In this document: in pieces, positions 34,967-46,985 of the stretch
How positions within the stretch are numbered: the stretch's first letter is position 1
Layout: each line of letters starts with the position of its first letter
Source of the DNA: Microvelia longipes
Taxonomy: Eukaryota > Arthropoda > Insecta > Hemiptera > Veliidae
Direction of reading: 5' to 3'
Assembly: GCA_018340805.1 (NCBI GenBank)
Contig: JACMZG010001913.1
Span: forward strand, 18,187,458 to 18,251,457
DNA: 64,000 nt
Notes under the pieces: generated by a model
The model's database searches: none
What the model saw: the letters and a program-made list of their open reading frames with translations, nothing else
What the model was told of the DNA's origin: nothing
Program-made: the position numbers and the translations under genes

Positions 34967-35134
34967 TATACACCTACATTCACGTAATTTTAAATAATTT
35001 ATGACACAACAAAAAATTTGAGAACATTCTTAAAAACTGGAAATCGTAAATTTATTATAAATAATTCATTAAGTATTGATATAAAATTTAACATGCATGT
35101 TGTACCGTATAAGAGTCCAAGTATGTACATTAAC

Positions 35135-35150
35135 ACACACAAACACACAC

Positions 35151-35219
<69 letters not shown>

Positions 35220-35227
35220 ATATAATA

Positions 35228-35268
<41 letters not shown>
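35135..35268. repeat. (CA)n/(CATA)n/(AT)n compound microsatellite
   Basis: ACACACAAACACACACACAT passes into CATACATACATA and a long AT tract with phase breaks. Both strands give artefactual Tyr/Ile frames. Confidence 0.95.
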
Positions 35269-35271
<3 letters not shown>

Positions 35272-37244
35272 AAGCTGTGCCAAACATTGGTTAAAGAGGT
35301 GGAAGAAAATTCCTTACATTTCCTTTCATTGCATGAATTAATAAATATCAGTAAGATCTAAATTTAAATATATTATAAGGTTAGAGACCACTGTATTAAA
35401 AATTGTAAGATTTTAGTAGGAACTAAGGTATTTTTAAAATATTTTTAAGTTATAATTATAAAATAATAAATATTACATGAAAAAATGTAATGTTGGTTGT
35501 ACAGCTAGAAGAAAATCCTTAACTTTTCTAATTAAGAAAATAGTTTCATATTTTCAAACATGTAATAGTTAAATTTTTTCGTAATTATTTTATAATTATG
35601 TACCTAAAAAAAGACTTATAGTCATACTTACATAGTTGATAGCTTAGTAAAATTGATTTTTCATACTGTTTTCAACAGACTAGTTCTAACCCAAAACCCA
35701 ATTTCAAAATTTAAAATTAAAAGTAGAGTCAAACCATCTAATGAGGAATTTCATTGGTTTATTTAAACTCTTAATACACAAATGGTAGGAAAATTATTGG
35801 TTGACAATTGTTTGATAACTGCCAATATATTATATTTTAAGTTTCACTCCCGCAAATAATTATCGTTTATTCCAGCCCTCGATTTTTTAAAATAAATGAT
35901 TAATTGATTTACAAGTTATTTTATAAATACATAAATGCTTGATTTATAAATTTAATTTAATTATATATCAATGTAGTTTAAGTACCTTATTAGGTGAGAA
36001 GAATAGTAACAGAAAATCTTACCTGAAACAAGATTAAATAACTTTAAATAACACAAATAATAGTTCATTATAAAATAAGAAAGGGCAAGAGCAAGTTATA
36101 AAAAAAGCCAGAGAAAAGACGGTAAAATCATGTTTAGAAATAATGGTTAGATCAGGTAAGATAAGATTAGATAGGCAGGGGCATATCTCGTCAATAAGTC
36201 GGATGAAACAGAAGGTTAGATAAAAAAGAACATCAGACAAAGAGTAAGGTAAAGAAAAGGTTAGATAAGGTTTAGAAAATGTTAAATAAAAACCAAGATT
36301 AAATCTAAGATGAAAGACAATAAAATCCTATGACTATCACCTTGGGTGAAATCAGAATACCTTTTACATTTTCTGTTATTTAAAGGTTATGTGTGTATGT
36401 GTGAGTATGTATGCATGTATGCATAGAAATATAGATGAATATTGTAATAATAAGGAAAAGAACAAATAAAATTCTATAAATATAAGATATTGAGAAGAAA
36501 CTCGAGGCAGAGCCCTCGCTCTAGATGAGCTTTACATCTACAGAGGGCTCTCACCAAATTAAAAACATTTACTAAATTTTGATATTAATCTTGAGTTGTC
36601 AATAAAAAAGAAACATGTTTTTGTACAAATATTTTTGTACATATTATTTTTGGTGGAAATAATGAAATTATTATTATTATTATTATTACTTTTAATACAT
36701 TACAAGACTAATCAAATCTATTTATTCCCTATGACTTAGAATGAACACTTTATATACCTCTTACGTCACAAAAGCTTTTTTACTTTGTCGCTACTTTATT
36801 CACTGTATCTTCGTTAACTTTAAAATTACTCCTTTATCTCTTTTATTCAAAAAGACAAAGTCTAATTAAAATGAATTATATTACAAATGCTGTTGAAACT
36901 AGTAGTTATATTAAAACAGTTTAGAAAAACCACAAAATTCGCTTATTTAATCGGTAAAATCTCTCGTCTTTACCACCGCTACCAACATTTGTTAATTTAA
37001 CAACCAAATATTTAAACATCTAAAATAAATCAAATGAGAACTTTAAATAAATAATCCTATAAGGAAGCTAAAGGAAAGTAGCTTTAAGTGATATTTTTTG
37101 ACCTTTTTCATGAACATAGCACGACTAGAGTTATTTTAAGAAGGTTATAATTCGTTAAAAATAATAACACTTGTTTAGTTTATATTCATAATATCGTGTA
37201 TTGCCGATGTCAGTACAGCATGTTGTTAAAATCTATCTATATTT
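35269..37244. other. AT-rich DNA, no gene seen
   Basis: About 2 kb without a recognised gene. A short hairpin at 36509-36551 (AGAGCCCTC / GAGGGCTCT) and (ATT)n at 36666-36688 are the only structures. Confidence 0.5.
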
Positions 37245-38190
37245 TTACTTGCCGTCATTTATCTATTTTTTACAAGTCGTCATTTATAGGTAAATAGGAA
37301 AAGCGTTGTGTTTGAAATAACATCCGAAACCGGGATTTCACCTTAATTATCAGTTTCAGGTATTTTTGAAACCTCCTAAATAACTTCCTCAACGTTGTCT
37401 GAGTTTTAGACTGTTGTCATTGAATCGCCCAGTATATTTATGCTAGAGAGTTGAAACTTAGCGAAAAAATCAATCTCGAAGTTCAGCTGTACTATCCGGA
37501 AATTATTTTATTAATAACGTCATAATCCAGCAATAATGGCTCAGCAAAAATTTCAAAAATTCATATAACGTGGAACAATTTTTCGATTGGTTTGAGATTT
37601 AGCACGCATCACATATAAGACATATATGTGCTATAAACTATCTCATCAGCATTAGCCAAATTTTCATCGAATGACTTGTATAAACTTTAAAAAATGTATA
37701 AATTAAAGTAATCTAATTGAAATGTAATTTTGTACAAAAGTGAATTACTTTAAAAAATGAATAGAGTAAAGTAATTTAATTGAAATAAAATTTAGTACAA
37801 AAGTGTATTACTTCAAGTAAAAAAAAAAATATACTAAGGTTTCATTCAATACAATTGTATTAAAATGTATTTATACGGTTTTGCTTGATCATAAAAGTCA
37901 AGCAGAAATAAGGAAAACCCGTGCCTGGATACTGCCTAGGCCTATGCCTGGAAGACTGCTAAGAATAAAACGACTTTTATTTTATTTACTGTCTGCGATT
38001 TAGCAAAGCGAGTCCGAAGACGTGTTATGGTTCATTTGTTTACGCGTATATTTTAAGTACGAGCGTAGCGAGAACCATTACGATCCTCCAAAAGTAATGA
38101 GGATCAGCGAAGCGAATCCTCGTAAATTAAACCAGATATTTAGGTGGAGGAGGTAAAGTTCCAAGGTACCCTGTACCTGATTTTTAATCA
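37245..38190 (+). mobile_element. BS composite element, copy 7
   Basis: The 5' hairpin is worn (CATTTATAGGTAAATAGGAA). The B body follows with GCTAGAGAGTTGAAACTTAG, CAGCTGTACTATCCGG and AATGACTTGTATAAAC, then the linker and ACGGTTTTGCTTGATCATAA. The 5S-like part is AAAAGTCAAGCAG (from 37893) and GTGCCTGGATACTGCCTAGG, with a short internal duplication (CCTAGGCCTATGCCTGGAAG). The tail has ACGAGCGTAGCGAG, CAGCGAAGCGAATCC and AAGGTACCCTGTACCTGATT. Confidence 0.83.
37708..37825 (+). repeat. Tandem duplication in the BS copy 7 linker
   Basis: Two copies of about 50-60 bp share AGTAAT-TAATTGAAAT, AATTT-GTACAAAAGTG and ATTACTT. Confidence 0.8.
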
Positions 38191-40338
38191 TAAGTAAATA
38201 AAATAAAACATTAACTGGTAATTAAAATGAGGTCTGTTTTTAACAGATACCAAAACACATGGATATCAACATCATTATGACATTTCAGAGCGTTTCTGAG
38301 TCTGTATCAATGTAAAAGCTCATTCTGAAATATAACAAATTGTAGCATATGTGATTCTGTTAAAAAATCCCATCTTACAAAGTCGCCATTTTATTAAAAA
38401 CTTTAGCAGGAGACACCTGTGCGTAAAATTTCTTTTATAACTTTTAGTGAGAAAAAAAGTATTTACTTAAGGAGTATTGAATAGCAACTCTAACTCTAAT
38501 TTTTACTAGCACAAGAAAGTTGCATTTTGCTCATATTTTGAGTAAAGTTAAAAAATTATCTATCTTCGAAATAAATTATCATTTCCACTATGACAAAACT
38601 TAGCAAAAGACATAAGTGATAAGACAATGTGTTTGATTTTGAGTTAGAATATTGACTGTGACAATTAAGTAAATATGAAACGAAATAAATTGGACAAATA
38701 GAATGACAAATAAATAAAATAGACAAATAAATTGACTGTTAATAATATGACAAATTTATTTTTGACTTTGGATTCTTACAAATTTATTTTAGACTTTGTC
38801 ATTAATGGATGGGGCAATGAAAAAATAAAAATTATCTGTTTTAGGGCTTTCACCCTATAGAAATTAAATAAAAAGAAAAAAATCCGCTATGCTCAATGTA
38901 AATTGTAATTGACGTATTTCATTAACAAGTCCAATTTATAAAATGGGACTAAGGGCTGTGCTATTCTAGAACTTCGGTGCTAAACTCAAGTGGTTAACTG
39001 ATCATGGCATCAAATAATTATAATAGAGTAAGAATCCAGAGACAAATAATTTAAGTAATAATATGATAAATATATTATGGACTGAGGCTTGAATTTGCTT
39101 CATTCTAGGACTTAATCTACGGCAGAATAAGGCTTCAAATAATTTAAGATACAATTTTTTTGTGGATACATTTTTATAAAACAAAAATAAAATAAAATAA
39201 TGCAAATAGAAAAATAAAAAAATATATATTTCAAAGATAAAAAAAATGAGGCTACATTTGTTTTTTCATTTATTATTAATATTTCGTTCAAAAACGTTCG
39301 TTCTTTTCACATTTTGCTTTTTAAATTTCAACCAAAAAAATTGTAATTTACATATTTTTTAAGAGTATTACATATAACAGAAAAAGAAACAAAAATATGA
39401 AATTGAAAAATAAATATAATCAACTTTAAAGTCCGAGTAATAAATTTAGAGTTATAACAAACTACTATTCATAACTCCAGTTAAATAAATACTGAAGAAT
39501 AAACAAAAAGATAAATGAAATAACAAAAAACGTGTATGTAATACACAAAACAACATATTAGACCTTGTACCAGTTTCGATGAGAGATGACATTAATAACA
39601 AATAGTATATCGATTATAACTTAAACATTTCATGCGCAACAGTAACTTGTTTGTTAAGCTTATTACATAGGTTGTACAAAACTATTTTCGTCTTTCTAGT
39701 TCTGTACAACATTTTGTGGATTCAAAGCACTTTTTTACGCTAATTTTAGATTTAAAATACTTTTTTTAGACTTAAAATAATATATATAAAGAAGGAGCAT
39801 AGGACCGTAAACACAGTGCAATTCTGCTGACAACACAAAAGCCGGTTTATGGTGTTCTTAAGAAGTGGTAACACCCTAACAACAAATAATTGTTTTATAA
39901 ATGTTTCATAAATATCCAATAAGCCAGCTAAGTATTAAATAAAATCGTTCTTAGACAGCAAAATTAAAGTGGAATACGCGGATCTACTTTTAGTTGACGA
40001 GGACTACTTTTGACATAATTTTAATTAAAAAGGTTAAAATACAATTTAAAATGCTTAAAAATTGTAATGTACTGATTTATATTATTTTATTATTATTATT
40101 TATTTGTATTTTATAAATAATCCTTCATTATTTAATAATAGAACATAATAATTCAGCAACCGGAAGTATTGCCAACTTATTTATAAGAAAATTGTGTATT
40201 GTTACGGTGGCAGCATTACTTAAAACCACCAATGAACTGGCTTTGCTGTTATCAGTTATGCTCCTTCTACATAAAGTATTACTCTCACGTTCTATAGTAT
40301 TTCCTTTGATTGTTTAGACTATAAACCATAAACTAAAT
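38191..40338. other. AT-rich DNA, no gene seen
   Basis: About 2.1 kb with no recognisable gene. There are direct words GACAAATAAAT near 38690-38770, and an inverted TTGTACAAAACT / AGTTCTGTACAA pair at 39671-39712. Confidence 0.5.
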
Positions 40339-41007
40339 AATTCTGGCGCGGTGGTCCGCATGTCGGGCGAATTTCCTTTAGATGCGTGTTCCAGTGCTTT
40401 TTACATTATATAAATTTACAACTACTAAATAAATAATTCCGGCACGGTGGTTCGCTGTCGGGCGAATTTCATGTAGAATGCGTGTTTCCGTGCTTAACAA
40501 CTCATTTCTTGTTTAAGGTTCCGGTTCATGCTTTAGAACCTAAGCAGTTACTCAATTGTCAAGCACTGCTCTTAACTCATTTTGTCTGTATTTTTCAAAG
40601 GAAATGCGCATAATTAATTATCCAGTTGGTTGTACAAAACTATGCCTCTAAAATTAGAAGTACGCTCTATTATTTGCACTAGTTTAAAGGTAAGTTACTT
40701 ATATTTAGGCTTAGTCAGTTATCTTTAAAGGTTTTAGCGCATTTCCTTTGAAAAATACAGACAAAATGAGTTACGAGCAGAGCTTGACAATTGAGTAACT
40801 GCTTAGGTTCTAAAGCATGAACAGGAAACTTAAGCAAGAAATGAGTTGTTAAGCACGGAAACACGCATTCTACATGAAATTCGTCCGACAGCGGACCACC
40901 GCGCCGGAATTATTTATTTAGTAGTTGTAAACTTATATAATGTAAAAAGCACGGAAACACGCATCTAAAGGAAATTCGCCCGAGATGCGGACTACCACGC
41001 CAGAATT
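40339..41007. repeat. Palindromic P unit, left copy
   Basis: Arms 40339-40610 and 40737-41007 are inverted repeats around a 126-bp spacer. The outer end reads AATTCTGGCGCGGTGGTCCG and the inner end CAAAGGAAATGCGC. Each arm contains GCACTGCTC-TAACTCATTT. The unit recurs at 43074-43780. Confidence 0.92.
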
Positions 41008-42002
41008 ATTTTCTAGTTGTAAACTTATATTAGGTAAAAAAACGATAAAAATTACTGTCCCTACTAGGATTTGAACCCAGGTACTCTGGGTTTTAGTGCT
41101 CGCATCCAAAGGAAATTCGCCCGACATGCGGACCACCGCGCCAGAATTATTTTCTAGTTGTAAACTTATATTAAGTAAAACAAAACTATAAAAAATGATC
41201 GACCCTTCCAGGATGTGAACCCAGGTACCCTGAGTTTGAGTGGTCGTATTGACTCTGGACCACTGGCATTCATCTCAAAGGCCCAAAAAACATTAAAAAC
41301 GACACCCTACTCGACATTTTGGCAACTTAAAGTGGTCGTATCGACTTCGGACCGGTTTCATTCGATTCAGCGCCCAAAATTACATCGAAAACAAACCTAC
41401 TTGAAATTTATTTTTTATCGACCTAAATTTTGGTTTTCGGTAATTTACAATGGTTTTTTCAATTTATAGGTCACTTAGAGTGGTCGTATCGACTTCGGTT
41501 TCATTCGATTCAACGTCTCAAAAAACATAAATATTGACTTATTAATTTGATTATTGGTCTCTATAATACTTCTATAGTTTATAGGTTAGGACACTGAAGA
41601 GACTTTTATCGGGCTGTTAAATTATTTTATTTCCATACAATATTTCGCTTGTAATCTCCAAGCATATTCATGTATTACATAGTTAAGATGAGTTAGGAGA
41701 AATCTAACTACGTCATATAATTTAAAAAATGATAGTTCTACTCTACAAAGTCATGCTCATTCTGCTGACTTTGTAGAGTAGAACTATCATTTTTTAAATT
41801 ATATGACGTAGTTAGATTTCTCCTAACTCATCTTAACTATGTAATACATGAATATGCTTGGAGATTACAAGCGAAATATTGTATGGAAATAAAATAATTT
41901 AACAGCCCGATAAAAGTCTCTTCAGTGTCCTAACCTATAAACTATATAAATATTGACCTTTTTCGCGGCAAAGAATATTAACCCTGAATTTTGCCGATTT
42001 TA

Positions 42003-42003
<1 letters not shown>
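41008..42003. repeat. Left arm M' of the 4-kb palindrome (with a hairpin insertion)
   Basis: The sequence GGATGTGAACCCAGGTACCC ... GGTCGTATCGACTTCGGACC ... ATAAATATTGACCTTTTTCG is repeated in inverted form at 42427-43073 (for example GGTACCTGGGTTCACATCC at 42848-42866). It contains two or three internal copies of GTGGTCGTATCGACTTCGG. Fold-back 1 interrupts it at 41539-41945. It encodes no protein; an 84-codon frame is a chance reading. Confidence 0.88.
41539..41945 (-). mobile_element. Fold-back 1: 180-bp perfect hairpin with 35-bp lead and 12-bp target duplication
   Basis: Arms 41574-41753 and 41766-41945 are perfectly complementary over 180 bp with a 12-bp loop (TGCTCATTCTGC). The insert is flanked by ATAAATATTGAC (41527-41538 and 41946-41957). 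That word occurs once in the undisturbed homologous arm, which defines the insertion. A 35-bp unpaired lead, including GATTATTGGTCTCTATAAT, lies on the left only. No protein is encoded. The lead and the word AGCATATTCATGT are shared with fold-back 2. Confidence 0.95.
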
Positions 42004-42426
<423 letters not shown>

Positions 42427-43073
42427 CAAAATTCAGGGTTAATATTTTTCGCCGTGAAAAAGGTCAATATTTATATTTTTCGAGATGCTGAATCGAATGA
42501 AACCGGTCCGAAGTCGATACGACCACTCTAAGTGACCAAAAAGTCGAAAAAAACCATTGTAAATTACCAAAGACCAAAATTTAGGTCGATAAACAATAAA
42601 TTTCGAGTAGGGTGTCGTTTTCTATGTATTTTTTGGCGCTAAATCGAATGAAACCGGTCCGAAGTTGATACGACCACTTTAAGTTACCAAAAAGTCGAAA
42701 AAACAGAAAACATAACATAAAAATTACAGAAAACCAAAATTACGGTCGTTGAAAACTAAATTTCGAGTAGGGTGTCGTTTTCAATGTTTTTCGGGCTTCT
42801 GAGTTGAATGCCAGTGGTCCGGAGTCAATGCGACCACTCAAACTCAGGGTACCTGGGTTCACATCCTGGAAGGGTCGATAATTTTTTATCGTTTTTTTTT
42901 TTACTTAATATAAGTTTACAACTAGAAAATAATTCTGGCGCGGTGGTCCGCATGTAGGGCGAATTTCCTTTGGATGCGAGCACTCAAACCCAGAGTTCCT
43001 GGGTTCAAATCCTAGTAGGGACAATAATTTTTTATCGTTTTATTTACCTAATATAAGTTTACAACTAGAAAAT
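42427..43073. repeat. Right arm M of the 4-kb palindrome
   Basis: This is the inverted counterpart of 41008-42003, uninterrupted: AGGGTTAATATTTTTCGCCG, GAATGAAACCGGTCCGAAG twice, TTTCGAGTAGGGTGTCGTTT twice, then GGTTCACATCCTGGAAGGG. A stretch at 42931-43073 adds an extra AATTCTGGCGCGGTGGTCC word before the P unit. Confidence 0.88.
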
Positions 43074-43780
43074 AATTCTGGCGCGGTGGTCCGCATGTCG
43101 GGCGAATTTCCTTTGGATGCGTGTTTCCGTGCTTTTTACATTATATAAGTTTACAACTACTAAATAAATAATTCCGGCGCGGTGGTCCGCTGTCGGGCGA
43201 ATTTCATGTAGAATGCGTTTCCGTGCTAAAGAACCTATTTCTTGCTTATGCAAAAACCATGCCCATTGCGTGGTTCCGGTTCATACTTTAGAACCTAAGC
43301 AGTTACTCAATTGTCAAGCACTGCTCGTAACTCATTTTGTCTGTATTTTCCAAAGGAAATGCGCTAAAACCTTTAAATATAACTGACTAAGCTTAAAGAT
43401 AAGTAACTAATCTTTAAATTAGTGCATATAATAGTGCGTACTTCTAATTTTAGAGGCATAGTTTTGTATAACCAACTGGATAATTATGCGCATTTCCTTT
43501 GGAAAATACAGACAAAATGAGTTACGAGCAGTGCTTGACAATTGAGTAACTGCTTAGGTTCTAAAGTATGAACCGGAACCACGCAATGGGCATGGTTTTT
43601 GCATAAGCAAGAAATAGGTTCTTTAGCACGGAAACACGCATTCTACATGAAATTCGCCCGACAGCGGACCACCGCGCCGGAATTATTTATTTAGTAGTTG
43701 TAAACTTATATAATGTAAAAAGCACGGAAACACGCATCCAAAGGAAATTCGCCCGACATGCGGACCACCGCGCCAGAATT
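43074..43780. repeat. Palindromic P unit, right copy
   Basis: Arms 43074-43364 and 43488-43780 are inverted around a 123-bp spacer. Compared with the left copy it retains GCAAAAACCATGCCCATTGC / GCAATGGGCATGGTTTTTGC, which the left copy has lost. Confidence 0.92.
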
Positions 43781-43955
43781 ATTTGAAAATTTCGCTGACT
43801 CAGCAAACCGGGTTAATGACGTCACAAAAACCTGGTTTTCAATAGGGTTCGTGTCCTCCCCAAGGTTGATTTTTGTACCAAGTTTGGTTAAAAAATATTA
43901 ATCCGTTCGAAAGATAGTGTGTTTACAAGAAAGTGACTAGAAATACTTATAATAT

Positions 43956-44046
<91 letters not shown>

Positions 44047-44075
44047 CATACATATATATACATATATATATATAC

Positions 44076-44106
<31 letters not shown>

Positions 44107-44112
44107 ATATAT

Positions 44113-44183
<71 letters not shown>

Positions 44184-44310
44184 TTGCGAAACGTATTTTT
44201 TTGTCATTAGGGACCTCTGAAACGGATTTGTGTCGTGGTCCGAGGTTCGAATTCCGCCATGACGCCTATCCCATTAGGCGAATTTTCAAAGGAAATTCGC
44301 TAAAACATGA
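43781..44310 (-). repeat. L segment, inverted copy, with (AT)n core
   Basis: This is the reverse complement of 42003-42426: CGGGTTAATGACGTCAC, GAAAGATAGTGTGTTTACA, the AT tract at 43950-44179, then TTAGGGACCTCTGAAACGG, GGTTCGAATTCCGCCATGAC and GGCGAATTTTCAAAGG. It closes the composite structure. Confidence 0.88.
43950..44179. repeat. (AT)n tract inside inverted L
   Basis: About 230 bp of AT dinucleotides with several CATATA interruptions, which are absent from the shorter partner tract. Confidence 0.95.
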
Positions 44311-45239
44311 ACAGAATATTGAGTTTTGAGGAAGAAATTAAGCATTCTATAAGAAATTCGCCCTGCCAGCACACCTCCATGACAAGGCGGGTGTGGAATT
44401 TCGACTCTTGCATTGGGATAAATAATTAACGTCCAAGTGTTTCGAAGAGCCTGACTTCAAAAAAATTAACTCAAATAACATAAACAAAAGAGATGTGGAT
44501 ACGAGTGGAACAGTCGTATCCACTAAGAACCGGTATCATTAGACTCATAGCCCTATGAGTCTAAAACAACGACACGATGTTTGTTGACAATATTTTTCAG
44601 TTATTTACTACCGTTTTTCAGTTATTTAAAGTGGTCGTAGCGACTGCCGATTTTAAAAAACTTAAATAAGGACAACTTAATTATAATGTTAATATTAAAA
44701 TTATAATACAACTATTATTATAAAATTATAATGTTTCCGGCAAAAAATTAAAACCCATAATACAACTGAATTGCAAATAATAACCAAACATAGAGTACGG
44801 AAAAAGATTACAAAAAAGTTGGAGAAAGAATACGACTACACCAACTTATTGATTCATACAGTTATAAAATATTGCTAACCCAAATGGCGCAGCATCTGAT
44901 TTGAAACTGTCGTAGGTTCAAAACCAAACAATGGATGTAAGATGATGGATATTTGCTGGATATTTTAAGAATAGAAAAGTATTTTTACCTTTAATTCATA
45001 TTGCTATCAGAGGCTAAGGTAAAAAGTCATTAGTATAATGATGTCTTTTCAAATCAAAATCTATTCAAGCAAAAAGGCTACATAATAAAGCTACTTGTGA
45101 GCTAATAAGAAGTAATTTTTCAATCTGAACAACAGACTGAGTCTTCAGACTCAAGATTTTGGAGATAAAATAAGGTGATTAAATCTTGAATAGTATCTTT
45201 TCAGAGGTTTTCTAATCATAGTATGACGGGTGACGATAT
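44311..45239. other. Decayed palindrome-family and tRNA-like remnants
   Basis: The stretch 44500-44660 retains weak M-like words (CAGTCGTATCCAC, AAGTGGTCGTAGCGACTG). At 44881-44925, AAATGGCGCAGCATCTGATT followed by GTAGGTTCAAAACC resembles the A and B boxes of a worn tRNA-type SINE head. No gene is present. Confidence 0.4.
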
Positions 45240-45335
45240 TGAGTTACTTGTAGGTAAAAAATTTAAAGAAAACATCTTTTTCGAGACAACGTTTTCAATT
45301 CTTACAGATGATGATCTGTTAAGAATAAATTTAAC
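45240..45335. repeat. Possible solitary arm fragment related to fold-back type II
   Basis: TTTTCAATTCTTACAGATGATGATCTG resembles the GCTTTCAACCTTA-ACAGATCATCATC region of the type II arms, here with a small internal inverted pair (CTTACAGATGATG / ATCTGTTAAG). Confidence 0.4.
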
Positions 45336-45721
45336 CATGTATACATTATATTTATAAGGAACCTTGCTATTAAATGCGGATGTAATGTAAAAGAATGAAT
45401 AAATAAATAAAAATTATTTGGACTGGATTAACAGGACTCGAATAGGAACACTTATAACCGAACACCTCAAAATTAACTTTTAGGTGCCATATATTTATTT
45501 ATTTAGTTTGGAGTTTACAATATATGAGTATAAGAAAATTATAAAAATTACTTTAGGATGGAAAATAAAACATTTAACAAAAATTGAAATTTTACTTTAC
45601 TTATAACAATTTTAATAAAGTTATTTCCAACTGTAGTTTATTTTTTTTTGTTTTTGCAATGTTTTATTACAAAACTAGACATTTATAATGACAGGGTACC
45701 TCCACTAAGTATGTATATCGG

Positions 45722-45790
45722 ACATAGCCAGCTTTCAATCTTAACAGATCATCATCAGTGCCGGCGAGCAGCGAAGAAACGTGTCAGGAG
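45722..45790 (+). repeat. Solitary arm of fold-back type II
   Basis: CAGCTTTCAATCTTAACAG, ATCATCATCAGTGCCGGCG and AGCAGCGAAGAAACG match the arm core of fold-backs 3 and 5. No complementary arm follows within 300 bp, so this is an unpaired or half-deleted copy. Confidence 0.7.
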
Positions 45791-45989
45791 ACAGCGGTTA
45801 CAGTTTTGCCAACAATTTTATAGCTGACTGAAACATCAGGTATGTAAGATAACCTGATAAGACACGGTTGCCACCACAAGTTCTTTTATCCTTAAAAAAA
45901 ATCTCTATTCGACCTAAATGCTCGTCATCAGGGTCGACTAACAAGACAAATATTAGCGGAACATCGAACAGATCAATATAAGAAAAAAT

Positions 45990-46055
<66 letters not shown>

Positions 46056-46063
46056 ATATATAT
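45990..46063. repeat. (AT)n microsatellite
   Basis: AT dinucleotides with three phase breaks. Confidence 0.93.
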
Positions 46064-46409
46064 AAGTAAAGATAAATCAACTGTTGAAGCAGCTAGATTA
46101 AATGTTTCTTTTTTGTTATTTATTTATTTCGTATTTTATCCTTATTACTATTGAAAGACTTTAAAAAATAACCTATTCTAGCCAGTCAGCATCAGATCTA
46201 CCTTATACTTTTCGTACATTTAATTTTTCGTTACTTAATTATCGCCACGCGCGTCAGTGCTTACAAAAATCTTTAAAATCCTTAATTAATGGCAAAGGCT
46301 ATTTCTTCCTTCTCACCGCCTTTTTAAACCTTTAACTTTTTAAGTAAGAAAAAATGAGTTGTGGAGTTTCAAGTAATGAAACAAAACAGGGTCACTAATG
46401 ATATATATT
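46064..46409. other. AT-rich DNA, no gene seen
   Basis: Nothing recognisable. Confidence 0.45.
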
Positions 46410-46556
46410 TGACATAGATGTTAAACCACGCCCCCAATTTCAAATTAGGCTAACCTTATATTAATAAGGTTAGCCTAATTTGAGCCTAGTGTTGAGGAAT
46501 TATCCTCAACACTATTTTCCCACGCTGTTAACTGATTTTAGCCGTGTGCCGTACTA
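46410..46556. repeat. Hairpin-bearing repeat shared with 51.80 kb
   Basis: GTTAAACCACGCCCCCAATT leads into a perfect hairpin (CAAATTAGGCTAACCTTA at 46441-46458 against 46465-46482). A second hairpin (AGTGTTGAGG / CCTCAACACT, 46488-46513) follows, then CACGCTGTTAACTGATTTTA and GTGTGCCGTACTATA. Parts recur at 51.80-51.94 kb, one in inverted orientation, as expected if the parent was a palindromic element. Confidence 0.75.
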
Positions 46557-46580
46557 TAATTGCCGGTATTTTAAATTTAT

Positions 46581-46668
46581 AGCCGCCTCCGTGGTGGAAG
46601 TCGTTAAGGCGTTAGTCATTATACCGATCATTAATACCACGGAGTCTGGTGTTCGCATCCCAGACCTC
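46581..46668 (+). repeat. tRNA-type SINE head fragment
   Basis: GCCGCCTCCGTGGTGGAAGT, then CGTTAAGGCGTTAG and a B-box-like GGTGTTCGCATCCC at 46648-46661, resemble the head of the SINE at 4.73 kb (GCCTCCGTGGCCGTGATCG). No body or tail follows, so it is a fragment. Confidence 0.6.
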
Positions 46669-46754
46669 TTACTTAATATAAAATTTTTGTTAAAGCAAGG
46701 CTCTAAACGTTAAAGTTAATTAAAAGTTATAGAAAGACAGTGCAAATAAGAAAA

Positions 46755-46985
46755 TAACAAAAAAATATAAAATAATAAAAAAGTATTGACATAATATAAA
46801 TAATAAAAAGTATTGGCATAATAAAAATAATACAAAGTATTGACATAATAAAAATAATAAAAAAGTATTGGCATAATATAAAATAATAAAAAATATTGAC
46901 ATAATATAAAATAATAAAAAAGTATTGTTAATATAAAATAGTAAAAAAGTATTGGCATAATATAAAATAATAGGTCATTGAAATG
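46755..46985. repeat. AT-rich minisatellite, about 30-bp unit
   Basis: The unit AAAATAATAAAAAAGTATTG then ACATAATAT occurs about seven times with indels. Frames of 60-97 codons on the minus strand are repeat translations. Confidence 0.88.

Noticed and set aside
36509..36551. Short hairpin AGAGCCCTC / GAGGGCTCT as a possible regulatory RNA or terminator
   Set aside because: No gene or flanking duplication is near, and the loop is not a known RNA motif.
39671..39712. Inverted word pair around TTGTACAAAACT
   Set aside because: The match is short and imperfect, and similar words occur widely in this AT-rich DNA.
43933..44220. Long Tyr/Ile-rich open frames on both strands
   Set aside because: These are low-complexity readings of (AT)n tracts. 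The same applies to frames at 35.0, 42.1 and 47.8 kb.
44881..44925. A tRNA gene
   Set aside because: A- and B-box-like words exist, but no acceptor or anticodon stem can be formed. At most it is a worn SINE head.
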